Origin: Candidatus Wolframiiraptor gerlachensis
Lineage (GTDB): Archaea; Thermoproteota; Nitrososphaeria_A; Caldarchaeales; Wolframiiraptoraceae
DNA length: 64,000 bases
Assembly (NCBI GenBank): GCA_021323375.2
Contig: JAJPCT020000017.1
Location: forward strand, 62,001-126,000
Direction: 5' to 3'
In this document: positions 24,891 to 32,848 of the stretch, one piece after another
Numbering within the stretch: position 1 is the stretch's first letter
How the letters are laid out: every line of letters starts with the position of its first letter
The notes under the pieces: generated by a model
Databases searched by the model: none
What the model was told of the DNA's origin: nothing
Seen by the model: only the letters and a program-made list of their open reading frames with translations
Position numbers and translations under genes: made by a program

Positions 24891-25559
24891 AGTGCTGTTT
24901 CTGTTGCTGCCATGCCTTCTTCAGGATCCTTACAATTCTTAGCTGTAGCTTGTAGACCGCCTTCTTGGGTGATAACCCCTCCAGATCCCTGAGGAGCTCT
25001 GCATTAATTCCGAGTCGTTTATTGTTAAGATAGACATTCATTGCGAGCCTTAAGAGGTGTGCACGTAGTCCACGATGATGGTTTTTGTTTTTATGAGGTG
25101 TTAAGCCCAACAGGCCATATAGTCTGCTAAGCTTCCAGTTTAGCGGCAATCTCGCCACTAGTATCGCCCCCATCTCACGTACATCTCGTACTCCCCTATC
25201 AACCTCAATAGGTCTACCTCCCTTGCTGGAAGCTATTTGAAGTGGTTTTTCGGGATCACACTCAGGAGCTTTGCATCAACCTCATCGGACTTCCTAAGCC
25301 CATTCTCCTCCCTCAACTTCTTCACCAACCTCTTATTCTTCAGCAGATACACCTTAACACCCTTCCTCAACGATTCCAAGACTTCATCGTATAGCTCTAG
25401 GAATAGCGAATCAATGTATATCTCGCTGGCGTCCTCCAGCTCCGTCAACTTCCTCACCTTAAACGGTTTCTCACCATCAAATACCGTATGAGCCTTATTC
25501 TTCCCCCTCTTCTTTCCGTCAACGGAGATCGCCGTATCAACATAGTAGACCCCACTCAT
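24871..25559 (-). pseudogene. IS110-family-like transposase, broken
   Basis: Two parts. 25233-25559 (from ATG 25559) resembles the DEDD N-terminal domain of IS110, with VKVYLLKNKRLVKKL and RKSDEVDAKLL. It stops at TAG 25233-25235, yet the same frame continues LPAREVDLLRL for about 20 codons; then one base shift joins 24871-25173, which has LYGLLGLTPHKNKNHHRGLRAHLLRLAMN, like the Transposase_20 domain. The total of about 230 codons is short of the usual 300-400, so the middle may also be deleted. Not active as read. Confidence 0.55.
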
Positions 25560-25693
25560 AGTTCTCTACTCCCTCCAACGGATCTCTTGGGCTCGCCGCA
25601 TAGAGTCTTAACGGTCGTGACTCCAACATATTGGGCATAGGCCCTAGCGAAATCATCCATCCTCCCAAGATTCTCGAGCACAAAAGTTCGCAA
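25556..25693 (-). CDS. Small leader ORF before the IS110-type transposase
   Basis: 45 codons from a TTG at 25693, ending in TGA that overlaps the transposase ATG (ATGA at 25559-25556). It shares the pattern FVLENL-x-R...FA...VG..T...L with the small ORF before the TnpB gene at 38535-38645. Upstream frames carry further coding-like pieces, so it may be the end of a longer, frame-broken protein. Function unknown. Confidence 0.4.
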   Translation of the reverse strand: MRTFVLENLGRMDDFARAYAQYVGVTTVKTLCGEPKRSVGGSREL

Positions 25694-25733
25694 AAGAACC
25701 GGTGCAGCCTATCCCTATAACTTTCAATAATCA

Positions 25734-25862
25734 TTAGCATTCATTAGTATAGTCCAGAATCCTGACGAGGTCATCCAGCAACCCAGCCTCCTCAAAGCGA
25801 CCCCTGAGCCCCCTATATATCCTCTGGATCTTGGGCCCACCCATCCCCAATAAACCCACCAC
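25734..25862 (-). CDS. 42-codon ORF upstream of the IS110-type remnant
   Basis: From GTG 25862 with GGGAGGTG just ahead as Shine-Dalgarno, to TAA 25734-25736. The predicted peptide has a basic first half (PKIQRIYRGLRGRF) and an acidic helix (EEAGLLDDLVRILD). It may be the front part of the same broken accessory protein as 25556-25693, separated by a frame shift. No known domain. Confidence 0.3.
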   Translation of the reverse strand: MVGLLGMGGPKIQRIYRGLRGRFEEAGLLDDLVRILDYTNEC

Positions 25863-26044
25863 AACACCTCCCTAACACAGACCTCACTTATTCCTTGAGG
25901 ACCACCCCCGAAAATGAAAAACGGTGGAAAACCCACCCTTATAGAGTATAAGGAAAATGCTACTTGTCTTCGCGATTGAGGTTGGGATTTAAGCTCATTT
26001 ATATATGAATCCCGCCGGGCCCGAACTTCTCGTAGGGAGATCAA
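25863..26044 (+). promoter_or_regulatory. Spacer with TATA box of sua5
   Basis: CATTTATATATG at about 25997-26008 lies some 37-48 bases before the ATG at 26045. Otherwise the spacer shows no gene. Confidence 0.4.
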
Positions 26045-27169
26045 ATGACTATGGTTTTATTCATCGCTCCGCCTATTCAGGCTGGGAGTTGGGAAGTGGC
26101 TAGGACGCGGATAGTCAAGATCGACCCAATTAATCCCGAGGAATACATCCTCGTGGAGGCTGCCGAGGTTATCAAGCGTGGAGGCCTCGTGGCCTTCCCC
26201 ACGGAGACCGTCTACGGCCTCGGAGCCGACGCCTATAACCGCGATGCCGTGAGGAGGATATTCGAGGCTAAGAAGAGGCCTATGGATAACCCCCTGATAG
26301 TCCATATCTGCGATCTCGAGTGGCTCGAGAGCGTCACGAGAAATGTTCCAGAGGAGGCACGTAGGATCGCGGAGAGGCTCTGGCCCGGGCCGGTAACCCT
26401 CGTCCTCTGGAAGTCTCATGAGATCCCGGCTGAAGTCACCGCTGGCCTGCCGAAGATCGCTGTGAGATTTCCATCACATCCTGTCGCCATGGGTCTTATC
26501 AGGCATAGCGGGGTCCCCATAGCTGCTCCAAGCGCGAATCTCGCAGGCAGGCCATCACCAACCACAGCGCAGCACGTGATCCAAGACCTCTATGGCAGGG
26601 TTGACGTGATACTAGATGGAGGTGAGACGCTCTTCGGCGTGGAGTCGACGATAATAGACTTGACAAGTGAACCTCCTAAGCTGCTGAGGCCCGGCCCGAT
26701 CCCTGTCGAGGACTTGGAGAGAGTACTGAGGACACAGATAAGCATCCCCAATCATGCTAGGGGATTGTCGGAGGCGGAGATCGCGGAGTCCCCGGGCATG
26801 AAATACAGGCATTATGCGCCGGAAACACCTCTCAAACTTATCGAGGCGTTGGACTACCATGACCTAGCCTCATACTCGGCGAAAGTCCTTGAGATAGCTG
26901 AGGAATATCGCTCAAGGGGCTTTAAGGTCGTGATCCTCGCATCTCGGGAAACATGCCGGACCTACGTAGAGAGAGGCTTCGAGGTCATCGAGCTTGGATC
27001 TAGGAAAAATTTCTACGAGATAGCAAGAAACCTCTTCAACAGTCTTAGGAGGGTTGATGAGACAGGAGCGGATCTAGTGATCGCCGAGGGCTTTGAGGAG
27101 AGAGGGCTGGGGCTAACAATAATGAATAGGCTTAGAAAGGCTGCGAGACAGGATAGACTACTCGTCTAA
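26045..27169 (+). CDS. sua5: L-threonylcarbamoyladenylate synthase Sua5
   Basis: 374 residues. The YrdC domain carries FPTETVYGLGADA, KRPMDNPLIVHI, PSANLAGRPSPT and the GVESTIIDLT loop; a C-terminal Sua5 domain (about 255-370) follows. It makes TC-AMP from Thr, bicarbonate and ATP for Kae1, which is in the same window at 20.7 kb. The first about 20 residues (to EVARTRIVKIDP) may be extra; a GTG at 26096 is an alternative start. Confidence 0.93.
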   Translation: MTMVLFIAPPIQAGSWEVARTRIVKIDPINPEEYILVEAAEVIKRGGLVAFPTETVYGLGADAYNRDAVRRIFEAKKRPMDNPLIVHICDLEWLESVTRNVPEEARRIAERLWPGPVTLVLWKSHEIPAEVTAGLPKIAVRFPSHPVAMGLIRHSGVPIAAPSANLAGRPSPTTAQHVIQDLYGRVDVILDGGETLFGVESTIIDLTSEPPKLLRPGPIPVEDLERVLRTQISIPNHARGLSEAEIAESPGMKYRHYAPETPLKLIEALDYHDLASYSAKVLEIAEEYRSRGFKVVILASRETCRTYVERGFEVIELGSRKNFYEIARNLFNSLRRVDETGADLVIAEGFEERGLGLTIMNRLRKAARQDRLLV

Positions 27170-27432
27170 AAGCTGTTCCTACTCTCCTCCTGGAGCGAGA
27201 GAAGGGCATTCGCCCTATGATAGAGAACACGTATCTTGAATTCCATGTCCGAGACCCTCTCCCTGAGACCCTCGGGGAGCCCTGCCTCCATTATGCTCTT
27301 AACCTCCTTCATCAGGTCCTCGAGCATCACCTTCACAAGCTCCATCCTAGCTTCTTTCTGCAATAGCTGCTCGCAGAACCGAAGATCCTCCTCGATCTCG
27401 CGGATCCTCTTCTCGGCCTCCTCAGCTTCCAT
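27166..27432 (-). CDS. Small coiled-coil protein
   Basis: 88 residues, almost wholly helical with heptad-like spacing of Leu, Ile and Met and many Glu, Lys and Arg. Resembles prefoldin- or UPF-type archaeal coiled coils in general look only. Its 3' end overlaps the sua5 stop by four bases (convergent). Confidence 0.55.
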   Translation of the reverse strand: MEAEEAEKRIREIEEDLRFCEQLLQKEARMELVKVMLEDLMKEVKSIMEAGLPEGLRERVSDMEFKIRVLYHRANALLSLQEESRNSF

Positions 27433-27526
27433 GGATACTTCAAGAGATCGAGATCACGCCCACAATAAAAGGATTATAATGCCGCTGGATGAGAATTAAT
27501 TAACAACTTGCTCCGGGCGAGATGAG

Positions 27527-28243
27527 ATGAGCGAGAAGAAATACAAGAATGATCCCCTCTGGAGCATTCTCGTTGATGTTGTTAAAATGCTTCCCCACTT
27601 CCAAGAACACCTAGCCTATGTGAGGGATGAGATTCTGCCCAAAAAGCCAGATATAAGTGCTGAGGAGCTCTCGAAGATCCTCTCAATACCCTTGGGCGAG
27701 GCCCTTGTCATTCTAGATAAGCTGAGGGAGTTTCCATGCGAGGTTGAGGAGAAGCTGTCAAGGAGCCTCCCAGACCCGGAGCATGAGCGCGTCGCCCTCG
27801 GAGGGACATTCAGCAAGCTCCATTATGGACATATGAGGCTCCTGCTTGAGGGGTTCAGGTTGGGAAAAACAGTCATTATAGGCGTGACGACCGACGAGTT
27901 CGCCAGAAAGCTCGGGAAAAAATACACCGTTCCACCATTCGAGACGAGGGTTAATGGATTAAAGTCATTCCTGCGGCGGATGGGATGGATCGATAGATGC
28001 GAGATCCTACCGCTACATGATCCATATGGCGTGACGGCGGTTGATCCAAATCTCGAGGCCCTAATAACAAGCCCCTTCACACATTACAGGGGCATTGAGA
28101 TAAATGAGATCCGCTCGAGGAGGGGACTGAGGCCCCTGAGGGTCGTGGTCTGCCCGCTGGTTGTCGCCTGGGATGGCAAGCCCATCTCAAGCACCCGGAT
28201 ATTCCTCGGGGAGATTAATGAGAGAGGTGAGCCCCTAGGTTAG
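27527..28243 (+). CDS. coaD: Phosphopantetheine adenylyltransferase, archaeal type
   Basis: 238 residues. Nucleotidyltransferase motif GGTFSKLHYGH (HxGH at 99-102) and KPISSTRI near the end mark the archaeal/eukaryotic PPAT that adenylylates 4'-phosphopantetheine in CoA synthesis. An N-terminal extension of about 85 residues looks like a helical domain not found in the shorter family members. Its stop overlaps the convergent membrane protein gene. Confidence 0.88.
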   Translation: MSEKKYKNDPLWSILVDVVKMLPHFQEHLAYVRDEILPKKPDISAEELSKILSIPLGEALVILDKLREFPCEVEEKLSRSLPDPEHERVALGGTFSKLHYGHMRLLLEGFRLGKTVIIGVTTDEFARKLGKKYTVPPFETRVNGLKSFLRRMGWIDRCEILPLHDPYGVTAVDPNLEALITSPFTHYRGIEINEIRSRRGLRPLRVVVCPLVVAWDGKPISSTRIFLGEINERGEPLG

Positions 28244-29157
28244 ACTCCCCCGAAGAAGAAGAGAACTAGGAAGATGAGAATGCCGACGATTACCGTGAGC
28301 TTCATCGAGGCCTTGTAAAGCCTCTTGAACCCCACGCTATTATACACAACGAGCCCAACATTCGAGAACAGGGAGAGGATATCCACTATCATCTCGCTAA
28401 GCCCAACCTCCTGCTTTCTAACTGGAACTCTGCTCAGCATATTCTGGTATTCAACCGAACTCCAATTGCCCACGCAAAGGTCAAGCCTCTCCGATGCAAA
28501 CTCCACGCCGCCGGAAAGCCACCTCACATTGGTGAGATTCATATATGTTCTAGTATTTTCGATTACTTCCCCAATATTCTCCGGCCTTATCATGCCCCAG
28601 TTTGGGAGCGTTAGATTTGGATAGGCGCGGTAGACCTTCACGTAGGCTGCCCTGACTATCGGCGATGTTATGTTCACGCCGCCCTCCGGCGCGATCCCGA
28701 TCAACATCGCATCCCTGAAAGTGACATTCTGAAAGTCCGCGTCAACGATCATGTAGGATACCTTGGGGGTCTGCCAAAGGAATGGCACTTGCAGTGCTGT
28801 GAATACCGCGACTATTATAAAGGAATGTGCTACCATTGTTAGAAGCTTCACAAGATTGAGATCCTCGCCTTTAAACATCACCACGAGAAGGACGACCATT
28901 AGGATGAAAGCGAAGGTTATACCCAGCTGGATCCCCCGAGTCGTTATGATAGCCTCGAAGTCTGGAGCTGTTGGGATGAGCCTCCTGAAGCCTTCCAGCG
29001 CATATACCATCTCCACCTTCTCATTAAGCACATAGCCGGTCACATATGAGACAATGAGTAACGTGGCTACGATAATTGCTAAGCCCCGGCAAAGCCTCAG
29101 CCACTTGCCAACATCCACCTGAGAGAGACGCTCTCTTAACGCCTCACGGGAGAACAA
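28240..29157 (-). CDS. Four-segment membrane protein with sequon-rich outside domain
   Basis: 305 residues. Membrane segments lie near 24-46, 74-94, 103-123 and 283-303. The loop of about 150 residues between the third and fourth holds five N-x-S/T sequons (NVT, NIT, NLT, NLT, NWS), suggesting a glycosylated external domain. No known family. It is third in a minus-strand cluster after a membrane wHTH protein and a two-segment protein. Confidence 0.6.
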   Translation of the reverse strand: MFSREALRERLSQVDVGKWLRLCRGLAIIVATLLIVSYVTGYVLNEKVEMVYALEGFRRLIPTAPDFEAIITTRGIQLGITFAFILMVVLLVVMFKGEDLNLVKLLTMVAHSFIIVAVFTALQVPFLWQTPKVSYMIVDADFQNVTFRDAMLIGIAPEGGVNITSPIVRAAYVKVYRAYPNLTLPNWGMIRPENIGEVIENTRTYMNLTNVRWLSGGVEFASERLDLCVGNWSSVEYQNMLSRVPVRKQEVGLSEMIVDILSLFSNVGLVVYNSVGFKRLYKASMKLTVIVGILIFLVLFFFGGV

Positions 29158-29188
29158 TTCTCAACCTGCCACCCACTCGAGCATCATT

Positions 29189-29542
29189 TCAGGATTTAAG
29201 CTTTGTACACCGAATCAGGAGAAATGCAGCAGCCGCCACAATCACGGAGAATAATATGTTCATGAGCAGGGAGGGGACCTCTAGCTCGGGCCCCAACCCC
29301 TCTCCGGCCTCGGTGAGCACTTCTTCGGGCCGGGCAGCCGCCTCAGCAGCCTTACGAGGTGCTGTTTCGGTGGTTATTGATTGCATGGAGAGCGTCTTGC
29401 CCTCGCCCGCCCGCAGGCTGGGCCGGATGCTTATTTGAGCGAGGTTTATGGCTTGATTTACGAGGAATGCTAGGACTAGCGCGGTGATCGCCAGCATTAT
29501 CAGCCGCTTATTCACGAGCATATCCAGGTCATCCACCCCCAT
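29189..29542 (-). CDS. Two-segment membrane protein
   Basis: 117 residues from ATG 29542 (MGVDDLDML), which lies 19 bases after the wHTH gene; an in-frame upstream start would overlap that gene. Membrane segments lie at about 14-34 and 93-111, with a Ser/Thr/Ala/Glu-rich outside stretch between. Unrecognised; likely co-transcribed with both neighbours. Confidence 0.55.
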   Translation of the reverse strand: MGVDDLDMLVNKRLIMLAITALVLAFLVNQAINLAQISIRPSLRAGEGKTLSMQSITTETAPRKAAEAAARPEEVLTEAGEGLGPELEVPSLLMNILFSVIVAAAAFLLIRCTKLKS

Positions 29543-29561
29543 AATGCTATGGATTAGAACA

Positions 29562-29987
29562 CTACCAGGTCCTATGCCTCCATATTCTGATCGTCTCGAT
29601 CCAGAAGAAGAGGGATGAGAGGCCGCCAAGGGCTATGGCGTGGAGGCTCAGGTCCGGGAAGTTCTGAGCCACATAAAGCATGAGCAGCGTTGTTATGAAG
29701 ACCGCGTAGAAGATCATTCTCGGGATAAGCCTGCCACCCACGAGCACGAACATCTTCAATATCCCGACATCAACCTTTTCCTGGGCGAGATACCTGTTCC
29801 CCTCATCCCTTAGGACGAGTCCCATCTCCCTGAGCTTCTCGAGATGGTGATGAGCGACGCTTGGGCTTGAGAAGCCGAGGGCTCTCTGAAGCTCCCTCAC
29901 GCCAACAGGCCTCCCAGCTCTAAGCAGATAAATGTAAACCTGGAGGGTCTTCCCCCTAAGCTTGTAGAGCTCATTCTCCCGCTCCAT
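29562..29987 (-). CDS. Membrane-bound winged-helix transcription regulator
   Basis: 141 residues. Residues about 8-72 form a winged helix (LQVYIYLLRAGRPVGVRELQRALG...SPSVAHHHLEKLREMGLV), of the ArsR/MarR-like type. Two hydrophobic segments follow (about 85-106 and 112-132), so the DNA-binding domain is tethered to the membrane. It is first in a three-gene cluster of membrane proteins and probably controls it or the divergent gene at 30087. Confidence 0.7.
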   Translation of the reverse strand: MERENELYKLRGKTLQVYIYLLRAGRPVGVRELQRALGFSSPSVAHHHLEKLREMGLVLRDEGNRYLAQEKVDVGILKMFVLVGGRLIPRMIFYAVFITTLLMLYVAQNFPDLSLHAIALGGLSSLFFWIETIRIWRHRTW

Positions 29988-30086
29988 TATCGGCCACGTT
30001 CATGGTATCCCCATGTCATCCTTAAAAATCTCTTGCTCCGCGTGATGGGGAGAGTCCTTGGATGATGCATGAGTGGTGATTGAGGC

Positions 30087-30302
30087 ATGGTGAGGTTGGC
30101 GAGGATTGTTGGGCTCGCCGCTATGATATGCTCCGCGGTTTTCGCGGTATTCTACATCCTATGGTTCTTCGGCTTAACCCCCCTCGACCCCCAGCTCGCC
30201 GTGAAGATACCGATCCTTGTAATAGTGTTGGGCCTATGCTTCATTGCCGGCTGGCTGGGATATGTTATGGCAACCGCGCCATCCTCCTCATCTCCTCATT
30301 AG
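30087..30302 (+). CDS. Small two-segment membrane protein
   Basis: 71 residues, membrane segments about 8-28 and 41-62, with LAVKIPILVIVLGLCFIAGW in the second. The composition and length look like a conserved small archaeal membrane protein. Divergent from the membrane wHTH gene. Confidence 0.55.
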   Translation: MVRLARIVGLAAMICSAVFAVFYILWFFGLTPLDPQLAVKIPILVIVLGLCFIAGWLGYVMATAPSSSSPH

Positions 30303-30461
30303 GGAATTAACCTTAATTTCTTAAAGAGATCAATCTCTTGGAATGAACCCACCTTCTTTATCAGATCAGTATTCTTATATTCCTCGTCTAACCCCATCAG
30401 CGAGAATTGAAAAAGCACCACCAGTTCTTAATAACCAGTTAATTACCACCATAATAATTTC

Positions 30462-31793
30462 TCAGGCTGGAAGACCGAGCCAGAGAAGGAAATCAACATA
30501 CCACTGCGGCTTGACCGGGAAGAAGTAGAGGAAGAAGCATATCTGGCCTGCGAGGAGGAGGTAGAGTACAAGCTCGGAGAACCTCTCACCCTCAAGCATC
30601 CTAGATATGGCCACAGCTATGACCGGGACCGAGTTGTAGAAGTAGAATGAGTAGACCCAGCGGTGGAGTATGTGCGCGAGCGGGAAGTAGATTAGATAGT
30701 TCGTGAGGAGCCAGCAGAGCGTGAAAAGCTCTAGGTCCGGGAACTCTCCAGACCTTAGCCTCGTGTATGCGATGTATATCGCGAAAATGAAGACTATCCA
30801 TGTCATCCACCAGAGGGGTGTCTGCATGCCATAGTATGCTATCGGGTGGTATGTCTTCAGCGAATCAACCTGGACGGCTACAACGAAGTAGCTCGCCCTC
30901 GGGAACTGGAAGATCGGGTTCGTCCATGAGAGCGGCATATCAACCACATCACCCTCCGAGAATGTTAAGCCTGAATGATAGTTCAGCATGAAATCAAGGT
31001 GCTCGAAGGGCGTCTGAAACGCTTTATAGGAGTAGTCATAGATTCCTAGGCCTATGATTAGGATTATTATGGCCGTGAAGCATATCCTCTCAACAACCTT
31101 TATCCAGCTTCTCATCGCGCCCCTGAAGGATGTCTCCTTATATGATGCCTTGGCTAAGTCGTAGAGCAGTATCGCGGATAATATGAATGCTGTTGAGAGC
31201 TTTGAGAGTAGTGCCAGGCCGAATGCCAGCCCAGAGAACACGGGCCTCCTCCTGAGATAGAGATATGCTCCTAGGAGCGAGAATGCAAGGGCCGGCGCAT
31301 CGAGCATGGCGATCGAGCTTAGGTTGAATGATGTGATGTCGAAACCTAGGAGGGCGGCGGCGATCACGGATGCCCTGAAGCTTTTGGTCAGCTCATATGC
31401 GATGAGGCCGACTAGGTAGACTGACGTGGCCCCGCAGATTGTTATGAGCGTCCTCCAGCCATATGGATTATCGCCGAATATCAGTATCCCGAGCATCATC
31501 AGCGCCTTGGATAATGGTGGGTGCTCGTTGTTCGCGGCCTCCCCCCGAAGCATCTTCCTCACAGCAGGGATGTAATGCGCCTCATCAAATACGAATCCAC
31601 ATCTACCGCCCTCGATCGGCGGATTGGTGCATGATTCGGGCGGGAACTCAGGCCACGGATACGGTATTATCAGGAGTTTGAAGACTAGTATTATCAGGGT
31701 TATGCCTATCAACCAGGCCCTTAGCCTCCGCTTAGACCCGATGCCAAGCCACCCTCTTAATCTTCTCAGCAATTTGGACACCTCTTGAGGCAA
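30462..31793 (-). CDS. PMT-family protein glycosyltransferase (GT-C)
   Basis: 443 residues, about ten membrane segments. The first outside loop has FDEAHYIPAVRKML and NNEHPPLSK, the acidic and His-containing motifs of dolichyl-phosphate-mannose protein mannosyltransferases (GT39/PMT_2). It would transfer a sugar from a polyprenyl-phosphate carrier to surface proteins. Overlaps the upstream GT-C gene by 62 bases. Dpm1, which makes the donor, is at 59.8 kb. Confidence 0.82.
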   Translation of the reverse strand: MPQEVSKLLRRLRGWLGIGSKRRLRAWLIGITLIILVFKLLIIPYPWPEFPPESCTNPPIEGGRCGFVFDEAHYIPAVRKMLRGEAANNEHPPLSKALMMLGILIFGDNPYGWRTLITICGATSVYLVGLIAYELTKSFRASVIAAALLGFDITSFNLSSIAMLDAPALAFSLLGAYLYLRRRPVFSGLAFGLALLSKLSTAFILSAILLYDLAKASYKETSFRGAMRSWIKVVERICFTAIIILIIGLGIYDYSYKAFQTPFEHLDFMLNYHSGLTFSEGDVVDMPLSWTNPIFQFPRASYFVVAVQVDSLKTYHPIAYYGMQTPLWWMTWIVFIFAIYIAYTRLRSGEFPDLELFTLCWLLTNYLIYFPLAHILHRWVYSFYFYNSVPVIAVAISRMLEGERFSELVLYLLLAGQICFFLYFFPVKPQWYVDFLLWLGLPA

Positions 31794-32844
31794 AGTAGGT
31801 CTCTAGTAGGATTATGAATAGTAGGACTGCTCTCAGGAGGGCGAGAAGCTGGGGTGGAGATCCCGGGGCTAGTGGGTTGTGCGTCTCGAACCAGAGGAGG
31901 ATTATCCCGGCATTTGCGAGGTCTAGGAAGAAGTATGGTATCGGCAAACTCCCCATCACGGCTAAGAGCGGGGGAAGCCAGAGGAGCATCTGGGGCGTGA
32001 AGACATAGTTCGTTAAGAGGAAGACCGATAGCGCCATAAAAGTTCTCTGGATCAGGTCAGCGCTATCATGCAGGTAGACCTTTAGAAGACCATAAGCCAT
32101 GAGGAGCATTCCGAAAAGCTTCGCGGTATCCCATGACCCGCTGTTAGGGAAGAATATGAGATACCAGGCATTCTCGAGGCCCCATCTAACATGATAGAGG
32201 TATGTGCCGTCTATGAAGTCTGGGTTCAGGGCCCAGAGCACGAGATTTACGGCCGCGAAGATTCCCAGCGAGATTAACGCGTATTTTACCCGATTCCTCC
32301 ATCCCTCAACGTGCATGAGGATGAATGGGAGCGTGATCAGGTTTATGAGCTTGACTAGGGCTGCGGCCGAAAACGCGATGGCCGATGATATGAGTCGCCG
32401 CCTAAGTAGCAGGAAGAGGGAGAGCATGAGAAGCGATGCGAAGATCACATCATAGTTATAGACCGTGTAGAGGATCATGGATGGGCTGAGGCATAAGAGA
32501 ATGAGCGCATACTCGAGGCCTATGCCCCTCTCCTCGCAGAGCCTGATAACTATCTCGAGCATGATTATGTAGAATACGAGGATTATCGCTGAGAAGATCG
32601 AATAGTAGGATATGATATTTGAGCCGAGGGACGCCGCGAGGAATGTAAGGAAGCCGGAGAGCGGCGGATACTCGAAGGGCGCCTCGATGTATGGTATTCT
32701 GAGGCGCGTTAACCAGCCCTCCCTATACCAGAAGGATACTATATCGGAGTAGATAGGGTTCGAGAGGCTTGGGCTATGGATTATGTAGGAGAGGATGAAT
32801 GAGGCGATGCCCGCGGCGTAAACGACCTCTCTCCTTATTGACAT
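31732..32844 (-). CDS. GT-C fold membrane glycosyltransferase (GT87/DUF2029-like)
   Basis: 370 residues, about ten membrane segments. The first loop has SDIVSFWYREGW and PFEYPPLSGF, and later YNYDVIFASLLML and FTPQMLLWLPP, which match the polyprenyl-phosphate-mannose-dependent GT87-type pattern. Located four bases after elp3 and overlapping the PMT gene. Likely works with it in glycosylation. Confidence 0.72.
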   Translation of the reverse strand: MSIRREVVYAAGIASFILSYIIHSPSLSNPIYSDIVSFWYREGWLTRLRIPYIEAPFEYPPLSGFLTFLAASLGSNIISYYSIFSAIILVFYIIMLEIVIRLCEERGIGLEYALILLCLSPSMILYTVYNYDVIFASLLMLSLFLLLRRRLISSAIAFSAAALVKLINLITLPFILMHVEGWRNRVKYALISLGIFAAVNLVLWALNPDFIDGTYLYHVRWGLENAWYLIFFPNSGSWDTAKLFGMLLMAYGLLKVYLHDSADLIQRTFMALSVFLLTNYVFTPQMLLWLPPLLAVMGSLPIPYFFLDLANAGIILLWFETHNPLAPGSPPQLLALLRAVLLFIILLETYFASRGVQIAEKIKRVAWHRV

Positions 32845-32848
32845 GCGA

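Noticed and set aside
2745-25235. Pyrrolysine or general amber suppression to explain in-frame TAG codons
   Set aside because: Many intact housekeeping genes here end with TAG directly before the next gene's start, no pyl genes are in the window, and the affected genes also carry frame shifts or look decayed.
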